This document shows positions 22,319-33,420 of a stretch of 64,000 nucleotides of DNA, in pieces. This DNA comes from Heligmosomoides polygyrus polygyrus (Eukaryota > Nematoda > Chromadorea > Rhabditida > Heligmosomidae). Each line of letters starts with the position of its first letter. Within the stretch, counting starts at the first letter, position 1. The stretch covers positions 69,474,643-69,538,642 of the forward strand of contig OX377202.1 of the NCBI GenBank assembly GCA_947396885.1, given 5' to 3'. A program made the position numbers and the translations under genes. A model generated the notes under the pieces. The model made no database searches and was not told where the DNA came from. It saw only the letters and a list, made by a program, of their open reading frames with translations.

Positions 22319-22984
22319 TATGTAGTAACAGTGAGCAGTACTGAATTCCTCCTAATCAGCTGCTATTGAGCGCTTAAAGCGGTAAAAATTTTTATATTTT
22401 TTACTTCCCTCCATAACTCTTTCGTTCACTTTAATTTGAAAAATAGGCTCAGTGCATTATCCAAGAGGAGAGCTTTCCGCTGATATAATATAGTGAACTC
22501 TTAAGGTGTTCAAGATTTTTGTTCTTTCCATCTACCAGGGTGTTCGCTGGGATTGCTGGTCGACCTCGCACAGCGCTCTTCAGTCGGGTCGCCGACTGCC
22601 GCCCTAGCATCTAGGCGTGAAAGCCAGCGGTACCGCGATATCTGCGTTCAGCAATAAGGCAGGCAATAATGAACTACACTGCGGCAGTGCTCCTGATTAT
22701 AACGTTTTTCTCGAAATTATTCCGCTTTCATTCGCGTTTTAAGTATGTGATTATATATTGGGGTATACGAAGTTTACATCGAACAAAGGAAGGTACCGTA
22801 GCGGTACTAGGTTTGTCTGCAATTTTTTCATGATAGCTGGTTATTTTGTAGAGATTTCGTCACAAGCGTCTCGCAACACTGAATAAATACTAATTGAATA
22901 GGACGCCCAGTGTTTTTTAAACATATTTTGCTAATTTTTCCTATCTAATGATTGGCGGTAGCCAACCGATGGAGAATTTTGTGT

Positions 22985-23140
22985 TTTACCTCTTCTAGAG
23001 AAATCTGGTACCAACTAACTGACCCGGGAGTGATGGTAGGCTTGGTAGGCCTGGGCGAAAAATCCGTACCTCCGACCTTTAATGGGATCGAAAGCAAGCA
23101 ATGGTTGCGCTTTCTACGATTGCACTACCACGCACTTGTC
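22985..23140 (-). repeat. SINE fragment, reverse orientation
   Basis: The complement of CTGGTACCAACTAACTGACC and CTTGGTAGGCCTGGGCG matches the middle of the SINE at 21290-21583. Ends are eroded. Confidence 0.6.
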
Positions 23141-23584
23141 GTGAGAATAGGTGTTGCTGATATGTTTCCTGTCAGGTAATCTCTACTTTAGGATGGGTTG
23201 CAATTGGAATATAGATCCAAACCTTTATAACTATTCATATCCTGCCAAGGTGCCGCTTTGCTTCACTTTGTTTAGAAGTGAAGAAAACCGCTTCATTGTA
23301 CACTATCACTTAATTACTTTATTTCACTACAAGTTTCACAATTTCACATACGAGGAAAGAAAAAGGTTTCGCGTGAAACTAGATTAAGGAACAGTTTTTT
23401 TAAGGAAAACAAAATAATTTGCTAATGCCAATTTAAAGGCAATTATTTATCACCTTTAATGCTCAGCGTGACTCCACGATGTCAGTGCAAAGTGAGGTGT
23501 CTCACACATCCTACATCAAGATAATATCGCGGACTCGTGTCGAATAGGTATTTAGCAGCATATACACCATTTTCACGTTCAATT

Positions 23585-24330
23585 GGACATGCTTCTATGT
23601 AGCCTATGTAAGTCTTTAGAAATCAAAGCGAGCTCTTCCAAATCAAAATGGGACTCTTCTACATGAAAGTAGAGACTCTACAAAAAATTCAGAATAATTT
23701 TTGTTCTAGGAAAGTTTTAGTATAACTTTCTTTGATGTTTTGAACCATTTCCTAACAAGTGAACACGTAGCCAGAAATTTTTTAAAATTTTAGTTTTCAG
23801 AGAAAAACAATGATTTAAAGCTTGTTTCAAAAAACAGGAAAGATTGTGCTTTCCTCGTCCAAAACGTCGCAATCTTTTTCTGTCTGCATGGAGTTTCACA
23901 CCTGGAAACAGTGCAAAATAAACAATTCCTCACTTTGATGCTGCATATAAGAAGTATTTACGCTATCAACCAGATAAATATTGCGACTTGCTTTTCGAGT
24001 GCATGGCGCGTCCAATCTTTAAATGCGCTACATAATTGCCGCCTTGTTGCTCTTCAAAATAAAATTTTAAAAAAATTCCCTCAAAAAATAAAATGTCTGT
24101 AAAATCAGTACACGTATTGGGGCAGTGAACTAAAAAAATTCAAAGAAAGTTCTACCAATTTTTTAAAACAAAAATTATTTTAACCATCTTATTGAGTCTG
24201 TAGTTTAACCTGTAGGAAGCTCATTTCGATTAGGAAGGCGTTCACTTTGATTTGAGAAGCATGAGGTATGTTTTGGAGGATGTCTATTTCAATTGAAAAG
24301 TGTTCAATTTCACGAGAAAATGTATATTCC
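23585..24330. repeat. AT-rich dispersed repeat, copy 1
   Basis: This aligns along most of its length with 40010-40860 in the same orientation. Shared points are AGAATAATTTTTGTTC, ATAACTTTCTTTGA, AGTGCATGGCGC and ACATAATTGC. Its 3' end holds short motifs of the type TTCAATTTCACGAGAAAA. No coding potential. Confidence 0.65.
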
Positions 24331-25311
24331 AATTTTGTACGTTAAATTTCTACTAGATGACTTCCATCTAGTTAGCGTAGAAAGGCCTAGGGCACAGTTA
24401 TATACTTAAAAGGCGAACAAAGCCGGAAAAAAAGCTACAGCCAGAAGCACTGCCACGGGATAGCTCACTACTGCCTACCTTATTGCTGAATGCAAATGTC
24501 GCGGTACCGCTGAATTTCACACCTAGATGCTTGGGCGGAAGATCGGCGACCGACTGAAGAGCGCTGTGCGAGGTCGACCACCAATCCCAGCCAACACCCT
24601 GGTAGATGGAAAGAACAAAAATCTTGAACACTTCAAGAGTTCACTATATTATATCAGCGGAAAGCTCTCCTCTTGGATAAAAGCACTATCGGGTATAATT
24701 TTCAAATTAAAATGTGCGAAAGAGTTATGGAAGGAAATAAAAAATTTAAAATGTTTTACCGCTTTTAAACGCTCAAAAATAGCTGATCAGAAGGAAGCCA
24801 GTACTACCTACTGTTACTATACCAATGCCAGCTAAGGATTCTGCACAATGAAGAAAGCCCGTTTCTTCAATATGTTTCCGAAAACTGTTACGGCCACTCC
24901 TAGATTCAAAAAATGCAGTGCAGCAGATAAAATGAGAGTGTTTGAGGGTAGAAATTAGAATATCCGTTTGAATTCCAGGACCTGCTTCTTTATTTCAGTC
25001 GAGTAATTTTACCGCACCTGAAGTGTTAGCGAGATAAACTTATTAGGAGAGCTTGGTGGGAAGAAAGTAGGTAAGTAAAATCAAAGAAATAGTTTTCTGC
25101 ATCTAATGGCACAAAGTATTAAATTATGAAGTGTTATGAGTATAGATGAAGTTGCAGTAAAACACTGAAACTAGATTTGTTAAGGAATGTTAGGAAAGGT
25201 GAAGTCATTTGCAGGTTATGGGTGGAGCAGGGGGGGGGGGGGGTGATTAGCTAAGCGTATCCTGTGGGTATATTTATCTCGGAAGAGGGCGAGAACCTAC
25301 CGCAACATAAA

Positions 25312-25390
25312 CATAGGGATAAAGGACGGCGTTACTCAATCCCTTCTGGGATGCGCCACGCTTTCTACTTCTACGGGATATCGTAGAGGC
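25312..25390 (-). repeat. SINE 3' fragment, reverse orientation
   Basis: GGATAAAGGACGGCGTTACT followed by TCCCTTCTGGGATGCGCC is the complement of the 3' end of the SINE at 21290-21583. The preceding 24828-25311 holds a 14-nt G run and otherwise nothing recognisable. Confidence 0.75.
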
Positions 25391-25539
25391 GATCTGCTAA
25401 GTATTTTTCGACGGCAGCATAATTGACGGTCTTAAAGTCACGTCTCCATCTAACGATTTCAGGAAGAATGATAAGATCGATACAGAAAGTGAATTAAGCG
25501 TGATCACTGCTTCCTATCGGAGAAGAAACAATTCATCAC

Positions 25540-27960
25540 ATACTTCTTCTTCTTCTTCAGCGTTTGTCCCGCTCCGTGGCAGGGTCCGCTATCCTGGTGT
25601 CATGACGCCACCTTTCCAGATCCAGCGCTAGATCAGGGTGGACACCAGCTACTTTCAAGTCCATATGCAGCGCTGCTTCGGGCGCCCTCTAGGCCGCTTT
25701 CCTATTACGTCGAAGTTAAGGCCTATCTTGCGGACGCTGTCTTCCTTTCCACGCAGAACGTGGCCGTACCATCGCAAGCGAGCTTCGCGCATCTTGTCCG
25801 CTATCGGCGCGACACCGAACTTCTGCCGAAAAGCATCGTTTCGGATGCGGTCCAGGCGCGTGACTCCAGCAGTCCAGCGCAGCATCTTCGTCTCCATGAC
25901 GCTGAGGCGCGTTTCAACTTCCCTGGTCGCAGGCCAACACTCAGCGCCGTACATTGCTACCGGCCGGACGACTGCCCTGTAGATCTTCGACTTAAAGCGC
26001 TCTGGTATCTTCTTGTCGCAGAGCACGCCAGTCAACGAGCGCCACTTGGACCAAGCTGCACTCACGCGTGAATTCACCTCAACCATCAGTTTGCCGTCAG
26101 ACGCGACTGCTGATCCCAGATACTTAAAGACCGCAGTGCGTGGAAGCTCGATGCCGTTAACCTTGATGGAGCTCGACTCGGTAACGTCCGTCGTTACCGA
26201 GTCGAGCTCCATCAAGGTCTGAACGGGGCCGTGGGTTAGAGCCGTTGAAGGGATGGCTGGATGAGGAAATTCCACCGAGGAGATTTCCTCAAAGTAGTCG
26301 CGCCATCGCTTCAATGCCTTCTTGCGCTCTGTAAGAATATGGCCGTTCTCATCATTGATGCCAAAGAACTTCTCAATATCCTCGGTCTGCCGTTGGCGAA
26401 ACTTTGCAAGTCGGTACAGATACCGCTCACCATCGCGTGACTCGAGGTTCTCGTTGACATCTTCATAATGAGTGGCTTTTGCAACAGCCACGGCCTTCTT
26501 TGCAGCTTTATTCGCTTCTTGGTACTTCCGCCAGTTATCGGCTGTCTTTTCGCCGAGAAACACGTGATAGAGCGACTTCTTCTCTCGCACTTTTGCTTTC
26601 ACGTCATCTGTCCACAGCCAGGCCTGCTTGTCGACCTTCCGTCGCCCAGGCTTCGTAATGCCGAGTTCCGACTGTGCAGCTTGACGAATCGCGTCGGTCG
26701 CCTTCTTCCAAGTTTCGTCGACAGTCGTGACTGTCGGTAACCGCACGCGAGAAATCACAGCTGCTTCATTCTCTCTCATTCAACACCACTTGATTCTTGC
26801 TGCACCGCATCGCTCGACCTGCTTCAGCCTCGGAGGGGCGATCTTCAAAGTGCAGATCAGCGATCGGTGCTGTGGGGCGACCGTCTCATACGGCACGATC
26901 TTCGCGTCTGTGACAAGACTCCGGTCACGATCCTTCACAAGCACAAAGTCTATCTGAGATTTGGAGCTCCCACTATAATATGAGATGAGGTGGGAGTCGC
27001 GTTTTCGGAAGACGGTGTTCACAATGGTGAGGCTATGCGATTCCGCATACTCAAGAATACGCTCACCATCGGGGTTACGAGACCCGTATCCGAAACCACC
27101 ATGACAGCTGTACCCGTCTTTTGCAGCACCTGCGTGCCCATTAAGGTCACCAGCGACTATGATGACATCTTTCGACGGCACCTCTGCTGTCTTCTCATCA
27201 AGCAGGTTCCAAAACTCATCCTTGCCTTGATCGGAGCAGCCAGTCTGTGGAGCATACGCAGAGAAGAAGTGATAGAGTCGCTCCTTAGCGGCGACAACGA
27301 CCTTCATCAATCGATCATCAAAGCGTTCGACGTTTACAATCGAGTCACGAAATCGTTCGGAGGCGATGACTCCAACTCCACTGGTGGTCCTGGGACTTCC
27401 ACATAGAACGGCCTTGAAGCCACGTCCTATGTCCCTTGACTTGCGGCAGGACCACCTCGTCTCCTGCACCGCACAGAGACCAACTCTTCTACGCTCCAGT
27501 GCTTCAACCAACTCGCACAAGCGGCCCGTCAACGTACCCACATTCAGCGTAGCCACGCGGGTCCAGCTTACGTTACGGGACTTTCGGACTAGCTCAGTTT
27601 GCCCCCGATGCCGTCCTCGCATCAGGGACCCTCGCATACTTTCCACACTCGCCGGGCTCTGCGAGTGCGCGTCGGCTCCCGCGGACGCCGTAGCACTATC
27701 TCGATATACGTGAACTGACATGCACCATGTGATGTGACATGGGTGTTCGTAGGCCGGCCTGTCACAAGGGCCTGTCGCCTGCAATCGAATGTCCGTGTTT
27801 GGCTTAGCTCGCAGAGCGGGCAGTTTCCAGTGGCACCACGTGGAGGAACGGACATCGCCACCAATTCATCGCGTACTGGTGAGGGAAAATATGAGGCAAG
27901 ACGTACTGGTGAGGCAAAATATGAGGTCCAGCCATGAACTACCCTACTGGGGGAATGGAC
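25540..27960 (-). pseudogene. RTE-clade non-LTR retrotransposon, RT core deleted
   Basis: On the - strand the frame from 27784 to 26783 carries the apurinic-type endonuclease: VATLNVGTLTGR, CAVQETRW, VIIVAGDLNGHAG, IDFVLVKDRD and a final QHRSLICTLKI. The same frame continues from 26779 to 25655 after one TGA at 26780-26782. That TGA sits where a KWWR-type reading is expected, consistent with CGA to TGA decay. The second part has the pre-RT linker, then jumps from THGPVQTL to VNGIELPRTAVFKYLGSAV and the thumb/C-terminal region ending RPRGRPKQR. The RT palm with its YADD box, roughly 230 codons, is absent. A hairpin marks the junction. The 3' end near 25540 is a (CTT)n-like tail, usual for RTE. 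5' and 3' limits are approximate. Confidence 0.88.
26161..26217. repeat. Perfect 26-bp inverted repeat at an RT deletion junction
   Basis: Arms 26161-26186 and 26192-26217 are exact reverse complements around a 5-nt loop. The right arm (on the + strand) replaces the reverse transcriptase core of the RTE element, and the left arm is the native RTE sequence coding for the VTESSSIKVNG stretch. Confidence 0.92.
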
Positions 27961-27999
27961 TAGTTGCTCGGTGTCATGAGAAGTAATTGGGTCACCAAA

Positions 28000-28167
28000 G
28001 TCCTGAGAAACTTCTGTTTGGCTTTGAGATCAAGCATTAGTAACAAAGTCAGGTAGGCTAAAGTCTCCTAAGAGTACACAAGGATAATCGGATACAGAAA
28101 AATCGCTAATAGCCTTGAAAAGCTGCAACAAGTTATGCAAATTGCAAGAAAGAGTTCTGTAAACTAA
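28000..28167 (-). pseudogene. CR1-like endonuclease fragment, downstream half
   Basis: On the - strand it reads LVYRTLSCNLHNLLQL and then CVLLGDFSLPDFV, the central part of a CR1-type endonuclease (normally YRPP and LLGDFNLPD). The 5' half of the same domain is at 29892-30175. The intervening Tc4/Tc5-like element split the frame. Confidence 0.75.
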
Positions 28168-28394
28168 CAAGGGAAGGATACTAACTGACCATGGGGCTTT
28201 GAGATGCGCCTTATCTCACTGGATGCGGCTTCGAACGCTGATTCTAAATATCTGTTTTGTTTCTGCTGCGTGCATCTGTTAACGGAGTTATGCGCCATTT
28301 TCGTAGCAGGCTCCTTTGCCCTCTAGGTCCACGCAGAGCAAGCCAGTCACAAGAGAGCGAGCTCAAGTACGGTTGAAACTGCGCTGGCGGTCGA

Positions 28395-28540
28395 GCACGG
28401 GTGGCGCAGGGGGTAGAGGGGCGGCGTGGTGAGCCGGGTTGGGTTATGTTTAGAGTGGTATTGTATTGTCCTAACCGACCCGTGTGTGGTGCTGGACCTT
28501 TGTACTTCCTAAAAAAGGTCTGCCACGATCAACCAAAGTT
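28395..28540 (+). repeat. tRNA-like module in the left TIR of the Tc4/Tc5-like element
   Basis: GGGTGGCGCAGGGGGTAGAGG is a good box A with upstream context. The box B part is decayed compared with the right copy. It shares the AAAAAAGGTCTGCCACGATC end with the copy at 29540-29690. Confidence 0.6.
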
Positions 28541-29539
28541 CTCTATGTCAGATGGCGACGTTTGGGCGAAGTTAATTATCATGGTCCCACCACCCATGCT
28601 TACAAGTGGGTGATCAGTGCTTGAAAAAACCCCCTTAGGCAACTTCTTTTTCGACACACGGGTCGGTTAGGACAATACTGCCGACTTATCCTCCAAGCGA
28701 TGTTGTCACCAGCTGTTGTGTTGGCGTGCTTTTTGGAGGAGTTCGGTTCCTCCGATACTTCACGCATTCCTACAAGGCAAGAGAAGGAGATGTCCAGCAG
28801 TTTCGCATCCATTTGCGAGATGCGCAATGCGGGAGCATCGAGATAGAGGATGAAGAAGGTATCAGTGTGGAATCAGAAGAAGATCAGAAGAGAAGAAGGT
28901 ATCAGCGGCACCCAAACGTTGCTCTTGGTCGACAGCTGGAAGCCATTCAAGGATCACAATTTCATCAGTTTTGTAGATCCTACTAGAGTGAAAGTGATGA
29001 ACATTCCGGTAGGAACAACATCACAAATACAACCATTATACGTACATTTCTTCCAGCCATTCAAAAGCATTTGCAAACGTTTCACCTCTCATGTATTAAC
29101 ACACGGTATACAGTTCTCACTTCACTCCCGCGACTCAATTCTTTGAATTGTGTCGCTGATTTACACTCAATTTTCTGCCCCAAGATTCAGAATTTTTCTC
29201 GCGTATTCATCGTACGCTGCAGGACACCTGCTCAGTCACCCCCGGGCGTATGACACACCAATTCAGTACTACTTCCATACTGACATCGTAGAGCACGCAC
29301 TGCTCTTACAGCGGCTGCACTGATGTATTTTTTATTCGCTGCGGTCATTGCTAACAGCTGTTATGTTTTAAACATTTCGAGTGTTATTTCACAGTTGCTA
29401 GTGTAACGCATTGTTTGTCTTCTCACCATGTTTTTAGCAACTATTCATGATAAATTGTATCTTCGTGCCAGTATGAAGTTGTCAGTATGAAGATAACATA
29501 AGTTCTTTCTGGTGACCTTTCCCGTTGAAATTTGACATG

Positions 29540-29690
29540 GAGAGCTCTGTTTGATCGTGGCAGATCTTTTTTTAGGAAGTGCGAAACTTGTTCACCACAG
29601 GGGACTCGAACCCTAAACCACTCGTCTCACCACGCCACTCCTCTACCTCCTGCGCCACCACTGCTCGGCAGGCGGCGCGATTTCAACCCT
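29540..29690 (-). repeat. tRNA-like module in the right TIR of the Tc4/Tc5-like element
   Basis: On the - strand, box A is TGGCGCAGGAGGTAGAGG and box B is GGGTTCGAGTCCCC, with spacing compatible with a tRNA-type Pol III promoter. A short unique tail ends at GGCAGATC. It could be a SINE captured before the TIR was duplicated, or an intrinsic promoter. Confidence 0.7.
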
Positions 29691-29891
29691 ACTTGAGCTC
29701 GACCTCTTGTGACTGGTCCGCTTTGCGTGGACCTAGAGGGCAAATGAGCCAGATAAGAAAGTGGTGCATAACTCCGTTCACAGATGAGCACAGCAGAAAA
29801 GGGACATATATTTGGTATCAGCGTTCGAAGCCGCATCCAGTGATATACGTCTCATCTCAAAGTCACATTGTCACCTAGTAACCTTCCCTTG

Positions 29892-30175
29892 TAAGATGCA
29901 ACGAATACAGCTTTCACAAATGGAGACGTCAGCTATAATTATTTCATAGGTATCTTTCGCTGATTCCTGGAAAATCACGTTATACCTAACGGTCTTTTCA
30001 ATAAACAGAAGAGCACCACCTCCTTTTCCATATAGCCTATCGCATCTAAGGCCATCATAATGCCTTTTTAGTACTCCAGGAACAGGAGGCAAATCGTTTT
30101 TGGAACATAACCATGAATCGGTAATCAATGCCAGGTCGCATTTATGTTCACAAAGGAAGGTAACTAGAGCATCAT
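29892..30175 (-). pseudogene. CR1-like endonuclease fragment, upstream half
   Basis: On the - strand it reads LITDSWLCSKNDLPPVPG, then CDRLYGKGGGALLFI, the N-terminal motifs of CR1/L2-type endonucleases. It stops at the Tc4/Tc5-like insertion and continues at 28167. Joining across one TTA keeps the codon order (Cys-Ile-Leu-Val-Tyr-Arg), which proves the insertion point. The N-terminus is missing. Confidence 0.8.
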
Positions 30176-30299
30176 ATTCTTGACCAAAGACTTAAGGTTT
30201 GTTAGCAAACATGGCACACTAAAGTTCCTACGAAAAAAAGTAAAGGGATGCCTAATACTCATAGAAGGGACACAACTCTTTGAGTCTACAGCAGCTTTG

Positions 30300-30480
30300 G
30301 AGAGCAATCGAAGAAAGGCGCGAGTCCGTGATTTCCATCCCACCTGGGTTTTCCAATTGCTACCAGACTTGTCCCTAAAGGATAACGCACTGGCTTGTCC
30401 GCCGACTGCCAGCCGCAAGTCATTATATACGCATTAAGATTGCTTCTACGATATCCCGCAAAACTAAAAACGGAGAAATT
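30300..30480 (+). repeat. SINE fragment
   Basis: CTACCAGACTTGTCCCTAAAGGATAA, seen here in diverged form, plus the CCAGCCGCAAGTCATTATAT and ACGATATCCCG phrases match the SINE at 21290-21583. Both ends are truncated. Confidence 0.65.
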
Positions 30481-31734
30481 AAAGCCGATGTTCATACTTT
30501 CGTGCCAACTCTGTCGCTGACCCATTCGAGCAAGAGTGAGAAACAACCCCATCTCACACCGCGGATTACCCGTTGGACAGAGATCCCACCCTTACTCTTA
30601 CCCGAGATTAACGCACACGAACTGCAAATCTCCGTTGTGGATGCATTTCAGAAATCGGCACATCCGCTGACGGATCTGTCCTCGCCGGCAAGCTCTCTTC
30701 GCCGTCAGTTGCCTATCGATCCCGGTGCGGTTCGTCCTCGTTCTTGGTTTTCGGCGACGGCTGCCTACGTGAGTTCGCACACGAACTCGTCGTCTCAAGC
30801 TCCCGAGGTCTGTCTGGAATGCAGGTCCGGCTGGATCTTCAAGTCCATGCGTTTCTTCTTCGATCTTCGTTGCTCGCATAGTAACTTCACCTGGCATGTC
30901 CGAACCAAACGCAGTTTTCAAAGCTTTGGGGCTTTCCTCATCATTCTTCTCTTCTCTCTTTTGTTAACTAGTCATTCTCACACATCTGGTCTTGTCTTGT
31001 CCTCTTCACTAACACTGCGTCTCACTTTCCCTCTTCTATTTTACGGAAACTTTATCACCAGGTGACATAGCGCCAAGCGGCACTGACAAGAGAGTCAACC
31101 AGCAAAGTGCACGGGTCTTCGTGAACGTTCAAGACGTCTTCCGCACACTCCACTCCTGGCCGCCTATACCTATTTGGTGCTTGCATACAAGTTCCTTAAA
31201 TGTTGGAAGAAAATTAAAAGTCTTTGCATAGATCCGACGTTCCACTAAACCCGCTCGTTTTGCAAGTGCTTTTCGGGAAAAGACCACCTTCAGAGCAATT
31301 CCAGTTAGTGCTACTCCTAATAACTTTCCTCTGTTATACGTATCTCTGATTTACTGGTCAAATTAAACTGAATTCTTGTTCAGATTACATTCCTGTGTTA
31401 TGTCATGGAACGGTGGAAGAACATATTCAATGCTTATCCCTGTAAAGCAATGACTTAACTTCGATGCTGTTAATTATAAGCAAGAACAAACACACCTGAC
31501 GACTTTTGCAGTCACGCCAAGGCCTTAACACTCAGTGAATTATTGTGGACTGTGTTGGTTTTCAAGCAATCGGATTCCCACTGATGGTAAACGGAAACTT
31601 AAATAATTGTAAGAATTTGCTTGGGCAGTGCTACTTAAGAGGAACGAAGATGGTTTCTTTGTAAATACAAAACCCGGAATAGCGTAAGAAGTACAGTGTT
31701 AAAAATAAGACCTGTGTACTTTTGCTGCGTCCGA
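30481..31734. other. No gene recognised; one long open frame without homology signal
   Basis: A 187-codon + strand frame (30502-31065) and an overlapping 107-codon - strand frame (30598-30921) are both open. The - strand one is rich in Arg, Lys and Glu and lies upstream of the CR1 endonuclease on the same strand. It could be an ORF1 remnant, but I cannot show that. Nothing is seen in 31066-31734. Confidence 0.35.
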
Positions 31735-32050
31735 TCAAACAGTGACGGCGGTGTAATGGTGTTGAGCATTTCCGCCTGTCGGCAAGAGGTGCGAGTCCCG
31801 CCCCGTGCTAGCGTTTTTATCGCAGCAAAGCATCGTGGCGAGGGCTTAGAACCTCATTACCAGCTACTTGAGGCTTAGAGAAAATGAAATTAATCATTTC
31901 ATTGAAGACCTTCAGCTGAACTGGTTCCATGCTGATACCAGCGACCTGCTAATCCCATGTTGTGCTCGACTAAACAGCGCCGGTGATATAATGAGGTAGA
32001 GCCCGGTCAGCAGGAGGTGCGATTTCGAGTCCTGCCTGGTGCTAGAGTAC
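31735..32050 (+). repeat. Two diverged copies of a second tRNA-derived repeat
   Basis: The copies at about 31738-31812 and 31975-32045 each have a box A-like GTRATATAATG or GTGTAATGGTGTTGAG segment, a box B-like GCGAGTCCCGCC or TTCGAGTCCTGCC, and a shared GTGCTAG ending. They differ from the SINE at 21290. Confidence 0.5.
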
Positions 32051-32186
32051 TATCGCAGCAGCACATTGTTATGAGGCTTTGTACTGTGTACTTTTTTACT
32101 TTGTTCGTAATTTGAACATCCTTATTCGGTATGCAAATACACAGCCAAAACTACTATGTGTACGGTAACACGAGGTAAAATGCGCA

Positions 32187-32690
32187 GTGAATTCTAACCT
32201 ACGAATATTTGTCGCCATGTTAGTACAAAGCAAGGTAGTAGTTCTGAACCGTGGAAAAGCCTTGTTGTGTAATCGCATCCTCTGCGGGAATGATACCAAT
32301 TTTATACTAGTCATAGGGAATCACCTTGACAAGTATAGTTACAACATGTTGGTGCAAGACTTCTATTGGTACACACATGCTGTTGCAGATCTTCACCTTA
32401 AGAAGTTGCATATGGGAGGTGGCACTGCTCGCCTGTTCAGAATCTTGTTCACTCACAGGCGTGAAACTCTGACTTGCCTCCTAAGCATTTTAAATGTTGT
32501 GAAGGTCAGGAGGAGGGTTAAACAGCTCTCCGTGCATGTGAAGACGCGTTCTTCATGGTTATCCATTTCAATCATCTGATTGACCTTCTGAAAACAATAT
32601 GTAGTGTTGCTCTGTGTCATCTGTGGCGAGTGACGTGGTGGCGCTGTGGTAGCAAGTGGCAGTTGGACACGCATATTGATCATCAGAAAG
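32187..32690. other. Open frame region, no gene recognised
   Basis: A 130-codon + strand frame at 32187-32579 is open but has no recognisable domain and no splice context. I do not call it a gene. Confidence 0.3.
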
Positions 32691-33420
32691 AGCATCTTCT
32701 CTAGTCTTCTGAATGACGCCAGCATTTGCACATCTCTTAAAAATAAATGAGTTATCATCGTTTAAGTGCCGGCTACCTGTAAGACCTCACCTTCCCGCGA
32801 GGTCGCAGATACCCGCACTTAAACGATTATAACTCGCTTACTTTTAAGAGTCATGCAAATGCAGGCGGCACTCAGAAAACTAGAAAAATGTTCTATCTTA
32901 TGGATACAAAATACAATGTTGAAAAAGGCATCTTCATGCGCAGGCTAGAGGGTGCGATTTTCGGCAAGTATTTCCGCAGAAATCGCAGAAAACGCCCCCC
33001 CCCCATCGCCGCGCATGAAGATCAGTTTTCAAAATTTGATTTTGCAGCCACAAGATAGAGCATTTCTTCTAGTTTTCTGAATGCTCCCGCATTTGACAAT
33101 CTCTTAGAATTAAGCGAGTTGTGTCCGCTTTTGTGAAACCACTCCAATTTTTTGAACAAAAACCACATCCCCCGGTCGCGCATGAAGATGCCTTTTCAAA
33201 GGAGCGATTTTGCGATCCTCAGAAAGAGAATTTCTTCTAGTTTTCTGAATGCTACCCGCATTTGCATAAATCTCAAAACTTAAACTGTTACGATCGGTTG
33301 AACGAAGTACAGGTATAGCACCTTCCAAGCGCATTGTCGAGCGAAGGACCAGTGATCCATCCTTCTCGATCTCACCCAAAATAGCCCCACATGAGCTGCA
33401 TTTTTTGTAATGTATCAAAC
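32690..33420. repeat. Degenerate repeats of about 165 bp, one inverted
   Basis: The phrase CTAGTTTTCTGAATGCTMCCGCATTTG followed by a CTTAAA..GTTA segment recurs near 32700, 33065 and 33235, and inverted near 32870. The pair at 32700-32885 forms a foldback around CCTTCCCGCGAGG. A 10-nt C run lies at 32995. Confidence 0.6.

Larger units (their letters stand above)
22325..24827. mobile_element. 2.5-kb foldback/TIR element with TA duplication
   Basis: The ends are GTAACAG and CTGTTAC, flanked by TA at 22323-22324 and 24828-24829. The arms (22325 to about 22690 and about 24450-24827) are mirror copies, for example the AAGATTTTTGTTCTTTCC and GCACAGCGCTCTTCAGTC phrases. The left end lies only 6 bp from the Tc1-like element. 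The interior contains a SINE fragment and the AT-rich repeat of 23585-24330. No transposase is recognised. Confidence 0.75.
28168..29891. mobile_element. Tc4/Tc5-like (pogo-related) element, internally deleted, TAA duplication
   Basis: The ends are CAAGGGAAGG and CCTTCCCTTG, flanked by TAA at 28165-28167 and 29892-29894. The rebuilt target is CTTAG, matching the CTNAG site and TNA duplication known for C. elegans Tc4 and Tc5. The inverted repeats are about 350 bp long (28168 to about 28545, and about 29540-29891). The centre keeps a + strand DDE_1-type transposase scrap: LLVDSWKPFKD, then NIPVGTTSQIQPLYVHFFQ near 28920-29060 (families usually read LLDS and PGTTSxLQPLDV). Most of the transposase is missing. 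A tRNA-like module is embedded in each TIR. Confidence 0.87.

Noticed and set aside
26990..27713. + strand frames over the RTE element
   Set aside because: They are shadows of the endonuclease frame on the - strand.
28395..29690. Functional tRNA genes
   Set aside because: Box A and B are present, but cloverleaf pairing and an anticodon arm are not convincing. The copies lie in transposon ends or SINEs.
30502..31065. 187-codon + strand open frame as a gene
   Set aside because: No domain, no splice or start context, Ser/Leu-rich composition typical of a shadow frame, and it overlaps a possible ORF1 remnant on the other strand.
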